Positions 1 through 7,007 of a stretch of DNA of 13,023 bases are shown here, one piece after another. Numbering within the stretch: the first letter of the stretch is position 1; each line of letters begins with the position of its first letter. Below the pieces are notes generated by a model. That model searched no databases. It saw nothing but the letters and a program-made list of their open reading frames with translations, and was not told the DNA's origin. The stretch is from Pseudorhodobacter antarcticus (GTDB lineage Bacteria; Pseudomonadota; Alphaproteobacteria; Rhodobacterales; Rhodobacteraceae): NCBI GenBank assembly GCA_945897655.1, contig CAMDHB010000059.1, positions 1 to 13,023 of the forward strand. The letters are read 5' to 3'. A program made the translations under genes and the position numbers.

Positions 1-1544
1 TGTTCGGCGCGGATTGGATCGGTGGTTTTGGTGAATTCGTCCATCAGGCGTCTCAGGCCACGCAGGGACAGGAGGCGGGCGAGGTTGGCCTTGATCACCT
101 CCAAAAGGTGGGTGGCGAGGACTTCGGGGGGCGAGACGACGGTCAGGCCGGAGATGACCGCATCCTCGTGCATGTCGGGTCTGATCCAGCGGGCCGGTGC
201 ACCATAGACCGGTTCGCGCACATCCATGCCGTCGGGTGCGGAAATGCCATCCGCCAGAAGGACAAGCGAGCGTTCGGGAAAGAGTTTGTCGCGGACACGT
301 TCAACCCCCTGCAGGCGGATGCAATAGGTTCCGGGGGGTAGCGCCGCCTCATCCGTCAGGCGGATTTCGGGCAGGATCAGGCCGAAGGTGGAAGCCACGT
401 GGTTGCGCATGTTGGCAATGCGGCTGTCGAGGCCGGTCGCGGGATCGAGCACCATCGAGACGAGGTTTTGGGCGAATTCGATGTGAATCTCGTCGAAGTC
501 CAGCACGTCACCGATCGATTTTTTCAGCGGGCCGGGTGCAGTAGGCACCGCCTCCTCAGGCAGCTTTTGGTTGCGCAGATGCGCTTGCCAAGCTGCAAAG
601 GCAAGGATCGCTGCACCAACAGTGAAGGGCACGAAGGGCATGCCGGGCACCAGCGCGATCAGGACCATCAGCAGGGCCACCGTGCCCAAGGCGCCGGGAA
701 AACGGCCAAGCTGGGCGAAGAATGATATGTCGGCCGCCCCGGTCGCCCCGCTGCGCGAGAGCAGAAGCGCCGCCGCGACCGAGATGATGACGGCCGGGAT
801 CTGGTTGACCAGACCATCCCCCACAGTCAGAATCGAATAGGTTTCAAAGGCTTGACCCAAGGGCATTTCGTGAACGAAGACGCCCATGATCAGACCCATC
901 ACAAGGTTGATGACGGTGATCAACAGGCCCGCCACGGCGTCGCCCTTGACGAACTTCGACGCACCATCAAGGGCGCCGAAAAAGTTGGTCTCGGCCAGTT
1001 CGCGTTCGCGGCGCAGTTTGGCTTCGGTATGGGTGATGGCGCCGGCGGCCATGTCGGCGTCAATGGCAAGCTGTTTGCCGGGCATACCGTCCAAAGCGAA
1101 TCGGGCCCCCACCTCGGCCATGCGGCCAGCGCCCTTGGTGATGACGACGAAGTTGACGATCAGCAGGACGATGAACACCACCAGACCCAGCAAGAGATTG
1201 CCGCCCATGATGAATTCGGCAAAGCCTTCGATGACGTGACCGGCGGCATCGGTGCCGGTGTGGCCCTGCCCGATGATCAGCTTGGTCGAGGACACGTTCA
1301 GCGACAGGCGCAGCATCAATGAGGCGAGAAGGATGGTGGGGAAGGCCGAAAAATCCAGCGGCCGTTCGATGAAGAGGGTGACTGTCAGCATCAGGATGGC
1401 CAGCGCAAAGGACAGGGCGAGGCCGATATCAAGCAGATAGGCCGGAACCGGCAAGACCATCATCAGGATGACGGCCATCAAGGCCAGCGCCAGCAGGATG
1501 GTGGGCCGGAACATCGAGGCTATGTTCATGCGCAAGGTTGGCAT
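1..1544 (-). CDS. flhA: Flagellar export gate protein FlhA (3' end cut by window edge)
   Basis: FlhA is the large inner-membrane subunit of the flagellar type III export gate; its cytosolic C-terminal domain forms a nonameric ring that docks chaperone-substrate complexes. I translated this frame by hand. It starts MPTLRMNIASMF and runs open for 514 codons to the window edge, so the last part (family length about 690-700) lies outside. Seen: hydrophobic helices at about residues 15-58 and 115-137, the family stretch RPLDFSAFPT at 61-70, and the FHIPEP signature around LDGMPGKQLAIDAD at 151-164, followed by NFFGALDGASKFVKGDA near 187-203. The start of the cytosolic domain follows, with a typical TVVSPPEVLATHLLEVI stretch near the edge. 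The ATG at 1544-1542 lies five bases after the transglycosylase stop codon, so translation is probably coupled. Identification is secure. Exact start: a second ATG five codons on is less likely. Confidence 0.96.
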   Translation of the reverse strand, partial: MPTLRMNIASMFRPTILLALALMAVILMMVLPVPAYLLDIGLALSFALAILMLTVTLFIERPLDFSAFPTILLASLMLRLSLNVSSTKLIIGQGHTGTDAAGHVIEGFAEFIMGGNLLLGLVVFIVLLIVNFVVITKGAGRMAEVGARFALDGMPGKQLAIDADMAAGAITHTEAKLRRERELAETNFFGALDGASKFVKGDAVAGLLITVINLVMGLIMGVFVHEMPLGQAFETYSILTVGDGLVNQIPAVIISVAAALLLSRSGATGAADISFFAQLGRFPGALGTVALLMVLIALVPGMPFVPFTVGAAILAFAAWQAHLRNQKLPEEAVPTAPGPLKKSIGDVLDFDEIHIEFAQNLVSMVLDPATGLDSRIANMRNHVASTFGLILPEIRLTDEAALPPGTYCIRLQGVERVRDKLFPERSLVLLADGISAPDGMDVREPVYGAPARWIRPDMHEDAVISGLTVVSPPEVLATHLLEVIKANLARLLSLRGLRRLMDEFTKTTDPIRAE

Positions 1545-1549
1545 TGGGA

Positions 1550-2215
1550 TCAGCCCCCCACCAACGGGCCGCGCGACACTTGCAGGGGAACGAGGGAACC
1601 AGCACCGCCTTGGCCGCCTGCCTGAAGCAACGGGAACAGGTTTTCACGGAGTTCAGGCTCTGGCATCGGTTCTGTTGCCGTGGGGTCGTTCAAGACGGCC
1701 TTGACCCGGTCCAGATAGGCATCGGCCAGGTCGGTGGTGCGGGAATGATAGGCCGAAACGGCTGCAGCCCAATCGCCGCTTTCGTCATAAAGTTGCATCA
1801 GGAAACTGGCGGCATAGTCGGCGTTCTGGGTCGGATCAAACATGTCGGACAGATCGGCAAAGTTATCACCGTGCCAGCGCATGTTCAGTTGGAAACAGCC
1901 GATGTCGAAAGAGCCTGTGCCATTCGTCAGTTGGTCCGTCGCGGCAATGATTGCGGCATCTTTGGTGTCAAAGCGGTAACCCTGACCTTCGGCGTTGATG
2001 GTCCAGGGCCAGGGATCAGTGCCGCCGCGCCCAGTCTCGACCCGGGTGATGGCCAGCAGAATGTCGATGGGAACGCCACTGCGTTTGGCCGCAGCCGCAG
2101 CGGCAAGGTCGCAAGCGCGGGAAGGGTCCGGTGCGGCGTGAATGCCGCCTGCGGCGAACACTGCGCAGGAATAGGCAACTGCGCGGGCCAGCGTCGAAAA
2201 ATGGCGAAAGATCAT
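1550..2215 (-). CDS. Exported lytic transglycosylase (SLT domain), probably flagellum-specific
   Basis: Predicted periplasmic muramidase of 221 aa that would cleave peptidoglycan glycan strands, here probably to let the flagellar rod through the cell wall, as shown for SltF of Rhodobacter sphaeroides. Residues 1-27 form a signal peptide (positive start, hydrophobic run, cleavage near IHA/AP). The SLT fold follows: catalytic Glu60 in RVETG, GCFQLN at 106-111 in place of the common GLMQ, and AYHS at 155-158 matching the AYN motif. Cys35 and Cys107 could form a disulfide. The last 50 residues are proline/glycine-rich and look like a flexible tail. I chose the ATG at 2215-2213 because an AAGGGTGA ribosome site lies 8 bases before it. 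An in-frame GTG three codons upstream overlaps that site and is poorly spaced. flhA follows after five bases. A true sltF orthologue cannot be claimed from sequence alone. Confidence 0.85.
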   Translation of the reverse strand: MIFRHFSTLARAVAYSCAVFAAGGIHAAPDPSRACDLAAAAAAKRSGVPIDILLAITRVETGRGGTDPWPWTINAEGQGYRFDTKDAAIIAATDQLTNGTGSFDIGCFQLNMRWHGDNFADLSDMFDPTQNADYAASFLMQLYDESGDWAAAVSAYHSRTTDLADAYLDRVKAVLNDPTATEPMPEPELRENLFPLLQAGGQGGAGSLVPLQVSRGPLVGG

Positions 2216-2296
2216 GGGCTTCACCCTTGGATCAGGGATTCTTCCCTTCTTGGCCGAGGCTAGTGCCGATAGGTTACTGACCCGTAAGGATCAGAG
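2216..2296. other. 81-base gap between the 739-aa gene and the transglycosylase gene
   Basis: This is one of the few non-coding gaps inside the minus-strand block and could hold a processing site or a weak internal promoter. Seen: a small inverted repeat, TTAC-N6-GTAA (about 2275-2288), and a 7-base direct repeat GGATCAG at 2229-2235 and 2288-2294. Neither matches a known site well. No hairpin with a T tract was found, so there is no evidence that transcription stops here. Confidence 0.4.
2221..2228 (-). promoter_or_regulatory. Ribosome binding site deciding the transglycosylase start
   Basis: On the minus strand this reads AAGGGTGA, with its AGGG core 8 bases before the ATG at 2215. The GTG of this motif is the alternative start codon, which would then have no ribosome site at a usable distance. 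Confidence 0.6.
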
Positions 2297-4516
2297 CTAC
2301 TGCGTCAGGAAGTTTGGGGTATCCACGCTGTTCAGCAAGGTCGTGATGGCGTCCCGGGTGACCTGACTGTTGGCAAGCAAGGCCTCGCTTTGGGCCAAGG
2401 GGCCAGCGGTCGGATCTTCTGGCGTGGTTTCATTGGGATCAGGAAAGGGCCCGATCAGGGACTGTGCCGCCTGTTTCCAGCCATCGGGGCCGGAACTGGC
2501 CAGGGCTGACCAATCCTGCATGCGGCTGATGGTGGCCCATTGCTCCTCGGTCATGCCGGCTTCTGCGAAGAGACCGGCCAAGGCGCGGTCGTCGCCCAAG
2601 TCGCGCAGGGCGGTTGCCCGAATCGGAAAGGCCGAAGGGGATTGGTCGCCGCCCAACAGGGCGAGGGCATCTTGGGGCTGGCCTTCGGCAAGCTGGATGC
2701 GCGCAGCCAGCAGGGGCGCAGGCGCCTCGGCCAGAGACAGCCAGCGGGCGGCCTGGCCGGACAGGCCAAGGTCCAGCAGGCGGGTGGCGATCAGGGCAGC
2801 GGACCCTTTTGCCGATGGCGGAAGCAGCTGGCTGTTCGCAAGTACGGCATAGTCAAGCAGTGCCGAATCGGGCGCGGAGATGGCGAGGATTTTCCACAGG
2901 ATGGGCGCGGATTCGGGGTCGCCCTCGAGCTTGCCAAAGGCAGAGGCAAAATCGCCAGAAGCGGCATAGGCCAAGGTGAGGGCATGATCAAACTTCGCCT
3001 CATCGGCAGTTCCTTCGCGCTCTTTGGCATATACCTCCAGCGACTGGACCTGTTGAAAGGTGACCTCTTGTCCAAGTTCGGCGCGCTGAACCACCAGAGC
3101 CATGAGCGCGTCGGGTGTGTCGGGGCCGGAGGTGGATGCCACACTTTCCAAAAGTGCCTCACTCGCGCCCGGGGAACCGCCAGCACGCTCAATCGCGGCC
3201 AGCATCATGTCGATCTCTGGTCCTGGTTCGGAAAGGCCGCGCAGAACAGCATCACGGAGGGAAATCGCGGTTGCGAAATCCTGCATGGCCAAGAAGCGGT
3301 CGACCAGAATGGGACCAAGTTGGCGGCGCAAATGACCGGGAAGGGCCGAGAATGTCCGCAAGATTGCAGCTTTCTCGACCTGACCGACGGCAAGAACCTC
3401 GGGGTCGGCGAGAACGGCCCAAAGCGCGGCGGCGGTGTCACAGGCGGCCATTCCGGCAAAGGCGGGATCAGTGTCAGGCTCATCATCCAGAATGCGGGCC
3501 ATGCTTTGCCAGATGGCTGCATCCTCTTGCTCGGTCGGAAAGGCCCGCAGAATGGCGCGGGCTTCAGCGCCAAAGCCAAGGTGAAGGTAAAACTGCGCTG
3601 CGTTCTGGACGGCCTGCGGCATAGGCACATCGAATTCGCCCGTAAGAGCGGAGATAATTGGGCCAAACTGGCTGCTGAACGGGGAATCAGTGGCCCATGC
3701 TACCAGGTCAAGCTTTTCGTCAGGAATGCAGGCAGCACCCTTGGCTGTCAGGGGCGCGCCCTCTTCACCCCGCTGGCGGATCACGAGGTTGGGCGCGTCA
3801 CCAACACGAACCGCAACCGACGGGTTGCCCTCGCCCATGTTGCCCGAAGGGGCTGCGGGTTTTGCCATGTCGACAATGCCCTGCGAAGCGCCACGGCTGA
3901 GCTCTTCGATCAAGGACTGGCGCAGGGGTTGCAGGGCAAGTTGCCCGGCCTCTTGCACGGCAAGGCTAGGCGGCGCGTCAGAGCGGTTGCCGTCCATGAT
4001 CCTGGCGGTCCAGTCATAGACCGGGCGGGGCAGCGCAGGTGCAATCTGTGGTGGCGAGGCGAAAGGGCGCTTCATCGGCCGCATGATGGGGCGGGCGGCC
4101 AGTTCGGTCACGGCACCGCCATCAAGCGGCAGTTCAAAGGATGACCCTTTGGGTGGTGACCCATTGCGAATGTCGATGACGACGATGCCAGGACGAAACT
4201 CAAACGGAATGGCAAAACAAGAGCAGGCGATGCTGAGGTGCAGGGAGCCTTGTTCAGGATCAGCCCAGATCGCCGCCAGTCGGTTCTTTCCGATCAGGTC
4301 AAAAACCTTGGACAGGTCATAGGCGCGGGGACCATCGGGCAGGCGCAATTCATAGCCGTCGGTGGTTCGGCCCACCTGCCAATCGACCGGTCCCGGGTAT
4401 TCAACGACGATGCGTGTGAACTCGGCATGATCACCGCTGGAAACCTTGGCGGTCTGTCCAAACGCCGGAACCGCCACCAATACCGCCAGCAGCGCATAGG
4501 CAAAGCGGCGGATCAT
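2297..4516 (-). CDS. Exported 739-aa protein with TPR-like helical repeats, unknown function, motA operon
   Basis: I do not recognise this as a named family. Residues 1-20 look like a signal peptide (MIRRFAYALLAVLVAVPAFG), with no lipobox cysteine and no later membrane segment, so the protein is probably periplasmic. Residues 22-118 appear beta-rich with alternating hydrophobics (FTRIVVEY, YELRLP, GIVVIDIR), loosely recalling AMIN-type domains, and contain a CSC motif at 98-100. A proline-rich linker (about 143-166) follows. From about 265 to the end the protein is Ala/Leu-rich helix with TPR/Sel1-like spacing, for example AAQFYLHLGFGAEARAILRAF at 306-326 and LTLAYAASGDFASAF. Its ATG overlaps the motA stop (ATGA), with AGGA 9 bases upstream. 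That coupling suggests a motor role: a stator scaffold or MotC-like partner is possible but unproven. The gene is complete. Confidence 0.85.
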   Translation of the reverse strand: MIRRFAYALLAVLVAVPAFGQTAKVSSGDHAEFTRIVVEYPGPVDWQVGRTTDGYELRLPDGPRAYDLSKVFDLIGKNRLAAIWADPEQGSLHLSIACSCFAIPFEFRPGIVVIDIRNGSPPKGSSFELPLDGGAVTELAARPIMRPMKRPFASPPQIAPALPRPVYDWTARIMDGNRSDAPPSLAVQEAGQLALQPLRQSLIEELSRGASQGIVDMAKPAAPSGNMGEGNPSVAVRVGDAPNLVIRQRGEEGAPLTAKGAACIPDEKLDLVAWATDSPFSSQFGPIISALTGEFDVPMPQAVQNAAQFYLHLGFGAEARAILRAFPTEQEDAAIWQSMARILDDEPDTDPAFAGMAACDTAAALWAVLADPEVLAVGQVEKAAILRTFSALPGHLRRQLGPILVDRFLAMQDFATAISLRDAVLRGLSEPGPEIDMMLAAIERAGGSPGASEALLESVASTSGPDTPDALMALVVQRAELGQEVTFQQVQSLEVYAKEREGTADEAKFDHALTLAYAASGDFASAFGKLEGDPESAPILWKILAISAPDSALLDYAVLANSQLLPPSAKGSAALIATRLLDLGLSGQAARWLSLAEAPAPLLAARIQLAEGQPQDALALLGGDQSPSAFPIRATALRDLGDDRALAGLFAEAGMTEEQWATISRMQDWSALASSGPDGWKQAAQSLIGPFPDPNETTPEDPTAGPLAQSEALLANSQVTRDAITTLLNSVDTPNFLTQ

Positions 4517-5385
4517 GCCGCGTTGTCCTGTTTCAGGCCGCGCAGTACTTCCTCGACATCGGCGAAGCTGGGACGAACGTGGTGCGGGGTATTCTGACGC
4601 CCCACTTCGATGCAGATATTGGGCGGATGACGGTGCAGATTGGCGATCAGAACTTCGCGGATCAGCTGATGAAAATGATCATCCTCATCAATCACAGCCT
4701 TGATGCGTGTCGCCATTGGCCCGACAAAGCAATAGGCCATGAACACACCCAGAAAGGTACCGACCAAGGCGCCGCCGATCATGCCGCCCAGAATTTCAGG
4801 CGGCTGGTCGATCGAGCCCATGGTCTTGATCACGCCCAGAACGGCAGCAACGATCCCGATGGCGGGCAAGCCGTCTGCGATCGACTGCAGGGCATGACTG
4901 CCATGCATGGCGTGGTGGTGCGCCTCCTCCATCCGTTTGTCAAGAACCTCTTCCACTTGGTGGGGGTCGTCATAGTTCATCGAGGCGGCGCGCAGCGTGT
5001 CGCAGATGAGTTCCACCACGTTATGATCATTCTGGATGCGAGGATAGCGGCTGAAGATCGTTGATTCCGCCGGGTTTTCGACATGCTCTTCAAGGGCCAC
5101 AGGGTTTGACCGGGCAATGCGGACAAGATCGAACAAAAGGGCCAGCAGATCGCGGTAATCGGTTGGCTTCCAATGGGCGCCTTTGAACACCTTGCCAATG
5201 TCCTTCATCGTTTGCTTGGCAACCGCAATGCTGTTGCCCAGTAGAAAGGCCCCAACCGTGGCACCGCCAATGATGATCATTTCGAACGGCAGGGAATGCA
5301 GGATGATTCCCATCTTGCCGCCGGCTGCCATGTAACCGCCGAACACCATCACAAAGATCATTATGATTCCGACGATGCCGATCAT
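4513..5385 (-). CDS. motA: Flagellar motor stator protein MotA
   Basis: MotA is the inner-membrane stator subunit that, with MotB, conducts protons and pushes on FliG. At 290 aa it has the usual length. Seen: membrane helices at about 3-21 and 33-52, a cytosolic loop, then helices at about 171-190 and 203-222. Residues equivalent to those needed for torque in Escherichia coli are present: Arg92 and Glu99 in the ARSNPVALEEHVENP stretch (E. coli R90, E98), Pro174 in GLPAIGIVAAVLG (P173) and Pro223 in CFVGPMAT (P222). The IFSRYPRI stretch at 110-117 is also typical. The ATG at 5385 has AAGGAA six bases upstream. The gene ends in an ATGA overlap with the 739-aa gene. No motB lies in the window, so MotB must be encoded elsewhere. 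The MotE-like gene lies 65 bases upstream. Confidence 0.97.
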   Translation of the reverse strand: MIGIVGIIMIFVMVFGGYMAAGGKMGIILHSLPFEMIIIGGATVGAFLLGNSIAVAKQTMKDIGKVFKGAHWKPTDYRDLLALLFDLVRIARSNPVALEEHVENPAESTIFSRYPRIQNDHNVVELICDTLRAASMNYDDPHQVEEVLDKRMEEAHHHAMHGSHALQSIADGLPAIGIVAAVLGVIKTMGSIDQPPEILGGMIGGALVGTFLGVFMAYCFVGPMATRIKAVIDEDDHFHQLIREVLIANLHRHPPNICIEVGRQNTPHHVRPSFADVEEVLRGLKQDNAA

Positions 5386-5450
5386 GCGCTGTTCCTTGGG
5401 TCAGAGTACGGACCCCAACCTTGCCACCAACCCATTAAGAAAGGCTGACA

Positions 5451-6011
5451 TCAGGTCTTGGGCGCCGTCGCATTGCGCCCCGCGATCAGGACGGAAATCG
5501 AATAGGCTTTGCCGGGGTTCATGCCAGCGAGAACCGCTGCGGCAATTTCCGGACGCATGCGCCCCAGGAATCCGGCAGCAAACTCGGGCGCCATCGTCTG
5601 GAACAAGGCGGCGGCATCGGCCGGGCGCATGGCCTCATAAACGGCGGTCAGTTTCGCCAGGTCCTTTTCGGCAGCGCCGTCCGCGATAGCCAGCGTCTTC
5701 TTCAACTCCTCTTCCGCGCCTTGCAATTCGGCCAGACGTTTGGATATGGCCTGATCGGCCAAGGCTAGGGCGGCAAGACGCTCTTCCAGCTGAAGTTCCT
5801 GCTGTTTGACAAACTCCTCCCGCCCAACAAGGGCGGCTGCAACGGCAGCAGAGGGCACGGGGCAATTCAGCGGTACTGCACTTTCTGCCACTTCCGAGTT
5901 TGCCAAGGCAGCCCCAACACCGGAGCCCACACGCAAGGCTCCCGACGAGGCGAGGATCAGGGCAAGGATCACGAGGGCCCCACGGCCCATACGGCGGCGC
6001 AGGGGTTTCAT
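5451..6011 (-). CDS. motE: MotE-like flagellar protein (MgtE N-terminal-type domain)
   Basis: A 186-aa protein with an N-terminal hydrophobic segment (about 11-36, after a basic MKPLRRRMGRG start) that is either an uncleaved anchor or a signal peptide. A charged coiled coil (about 63-120) and a C-terminal helical domain (121-180) follow. The C-terminal domain resembles the MgtE intracellular N domain: YEAMRPADAAALFQTM, then FLGRMRPEIAAAVLAGMNP. This matches the MotE family (COG3334). In Sinorhizobium meliloti MotE is a chaperone for the periplasmic motility protein MotC; other members are annotated only as flagellar proteins. The start has GGAGG seven bases upstream and overlaps the stop of the upstream 129-aa gene (ATGA). 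It lies just before motA, which fits a role in the motor. The partner is not known here; the large exported protein two genes on is a candidate. Confidence 0.78.
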   Translation of the reverse strand: MKPLRRRMGRGALVILALILASSGALRVGSGVGAALANSEVAESAVPLNCPVPSAAVAAALVGREEFVKQQELQLEERLAALALADQAISKRLAELQGAEEELKKTLAIADGAAEKDLAKLTAVYEAMRPADAAALFQTMAPEFAAGFLGRMRPEIAAAVLAGMNPGKAYSISVLIAGRNATAPKT

Positions 6012-6397
6012 TCCGCAGCCTCCAACCCCGTGCGCGTTGACCTGCGGCGGACGAAGCGCAACTTCCGGTCGCTTTCTTCCTCCTCCTCAACAGCTGGGGC
6101 AGTGTGCTCTGGCTGCGGCAGATCGTGCATGGATGCCAGCAACAGGTCAATCCGGGCGGCCACAGCTTCCCCACGGACGGTCAGGTCTTGCAGACTTGCG
6201 GCAGAGCCCGTTGCCGCGTTGCGGGCCCGGTCCAGCGCCCTTGTCATGTCGTCAACCTGTGCGGAAAGGACAGCGATGGCACTGCCCATGCCGCTTTCCA
6301 GTGTCGTGAATTTTTTCAGACGATTTGACAGAACAAAGCAGTAAATGGCCGCGCCAAAGGCACCCAAGGACAGCAGAACATCGGATATCAGGTTCAT
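6008..6397 (-). CDS. Small membrane-anchored coiled-coil protein of the fliL-motA block (DUF6468-like)
   Basis: A 129-aa protein. It has one membrane helix at about 6-24 ending in YCFVLSNRLKKF, then a helical, probably coiled-coil stretch to about residue 92. The tail has an acidic run (EEEEE at 104-108) followed at once by a basic run (RKLRFVRRRSTR). The N-terminal pattern (hydrophobic helix, YC-x-VL, RLKK) is what I recall from DUF6468-type proteins next to fliL in alphaproteobacterial flagellar loci; this family call is from memory and unverified. With only a few residues before the helix, the C-terminal part is probably cytosolic. It starts 11 bases after the fliL stop with AAAGG at good spacing, and its stop overlaps the motE-like start. 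Function unknown; position suggests motor or basal-body assembly. Confidence 0.82.
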   Translation of the reverse strand: MNLISDVLLSLGAFGAAIYCFVLSNRLKKFTTLESGMGSAIAVLSAQVDDMTRALDRARNAATGSAASLQDLTVRGEAVAARIDLLLASMHDLPQPEHTAPAVEEEEESDRKLRFVRRRSTRTGLEAAE

Positions 6398-6408
6398 TCC
6401 CGCGCCTT

Positions 6409-6888
6409 TCAGTTGAGCACAAATTCAGTGACAAGCAGGTCGCGAACCCGCCCCTCACCCGTCACGATCTGGATCCGGCGCAGCATCTGCGACCGAAGCC
6501 GGACGAGCGCGTTCGGGTCGCCAAGCTCCTGCACCTCGACCGCGCGGAGGTATCCGTTGATGACGTCCAGTATCCGCGGCGTCAGCATCACGACGTCTGA
6601 CTGGTAGGCGGAGTTGACTTCCAACTGGGCAGCAAATCGCAGGTGGGAATTGGCGGAAACTTCGCCCAGCGTGATTGTGACACGTTCCAACGGAACAAAG
6701 GCAATGTCGGGCAGGTCGCTTGCATGTTCCCCCACCACGGGTTCCGGCGCGTGACCCAGGATCAGGCCGGAAAACACGGCATAAAACCCGCCGCCGCCCA
6801 AGGCCACGAACAACACCAACCCCAGGATCAGGGGCAGCTTTGACTTCTTTTTCGGTACCGCATCCTGCGGCATTTCAGCTTCGGCCAC
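6409..6888 (-). CDS. fliL: Flagellar basal body-associated protein FliL
   Basis: FliL is a bitopic inner-membrane protein whose periplasmic domain forms rings around or beside MotAB stators and supports their activity. At 159 aa it is normal in size. It has a short cytosolic start with a PKKKSK stretch, a membrane helix at about 18-40, and a periplasmic FliL domain. That domain ends in the typical run INGYLRAVEVQELGDP, then LRSQMLRRIQIVTGEGRV and LLVTEFVLN. The start is GTG at 6888, chosen because GGAGGT lies five bases before it; the first in-frame ATG, five codons on, would be too far from that site. fliL is the first gene of the minus-strand block. Its 5' side faces fliF, so its promoter must lie in the 6889-7007 region. 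Confidence 0.95.
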   Translation of the reverse strand: MAEAEMPQDAVPKKKSKLPLILGLVLFVALGGGGFYAVFSGLILGHAPEPVVGEHASDLPDIAFVPLERVTITLGEVSANSHLRFAAQLEVNSAYQSDVVMLTPRILDVINGYLRAVEVQELGDPNALVRLRSQMLRRIQIVTGEGRVRDLLVTEFVLN

Positions 6889-6893
6889 CGGTC

Positions 6894-6899
6894 ACCTCC
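6894..6899 (-). promoter_or_regulatory. Strong ribosome binding site fixing the fliL GTG start
   Basis: The minus strand reads GGAGGT, five bases before GTG at 6888-6886. This supports the GTG over the later ATG. Confidence 0.7.
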
Positions 6900-6935
6900 G
6901 TCCTCGCTGCAAGACCGAAGATAGACCCATTCATC

Positions 6936-6950
6936 CTAACCGATTGTTAA
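6936..6950. promoter_or_regulatory. CtrA-type binding site between divergent fliL and fliF
   Basis: The plus strand reads CTAA-CCGATTG-TTAA, which is the CtrA full-site layout TTAA-N7-TTAA with one mismatch in one half. Read on the minus strand it is TTAAC-N5-GTTAG, close to the TTAAC-N5-GTTAAC form described for Rhodobacterales. It lies 47 bases from the fliL start and 57 from the fliF start, in the only divergent intergenic region of the window. TTAA is very rare elsewhere in this GC-rich window. In Rhodobacter, Ruegeria and Dinoroseobacter, CtrA activates flagellar genes, so a shared site driving both blocks is a reasonable inference; binding itself is not shown. Confidence 0.65.
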
Positions 6951-6997
6951 GCGGCATCCGCCATTGCTGGTGTCAGAAGCGGCAGAAGCCCTTGAGT

Positions 6998-7004
6998 GGA
7001 GAAG
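6998..7004 (+). promoter_or_regulatory. Ribosome binding site deciding the fliF start
   Basis: GGAGAAG here puts a GGAG core six bases before the GTG at 7008. The same bases overlap the upstream alternative GTG at 6996, which has no comparable site before it. Confidence 0.55.
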
Positions 7005-7007
7005 ACA

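Noticed and set aside
852..1322. 156-codon plus-strand frame rich in Asp, His and Gln
   Set aside because: It is antisense to the FlhA membrane domain, and the FlhA frame matches the family throughout.
1538..2263. 241-codon plus-strand frame opposite the transglycosylase gene
   Set aside because: It spans the gene and its flanks antisense, with no family similarity; the minus-strand product has signal peptide and SLT motifs.
2229..2294. Direct repeat GGATCAG at both ends of the gap before the transglycosylase gene
   Set aside because: Seven bases is within chance in this composition, and no target-site or mobile element features accompany it.
2540..4144. 534-codon open frame on the plus strand opposite the 739-aa gene
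   Set aside because: It has no recognisable domain, no good start context, and an amino-acid make-up (many Gly, Arg, Gln, His) typical of the antisense shadow of a GC-rich gene. The minus-strand frame has a signal peptide, a ribosome site and a coupled start.
5386..5450. TTAA in the motE-motA gap as a second CtrA site, or a sigma-54 promoter (TGGCAAGG)
   Set aside because: No second TTAA-like half at seven-base spacing, and the TGGC run lacks the TTGCA partner at the right distance. This leaves no supported promoter, although the 65-base gap could still hold one.
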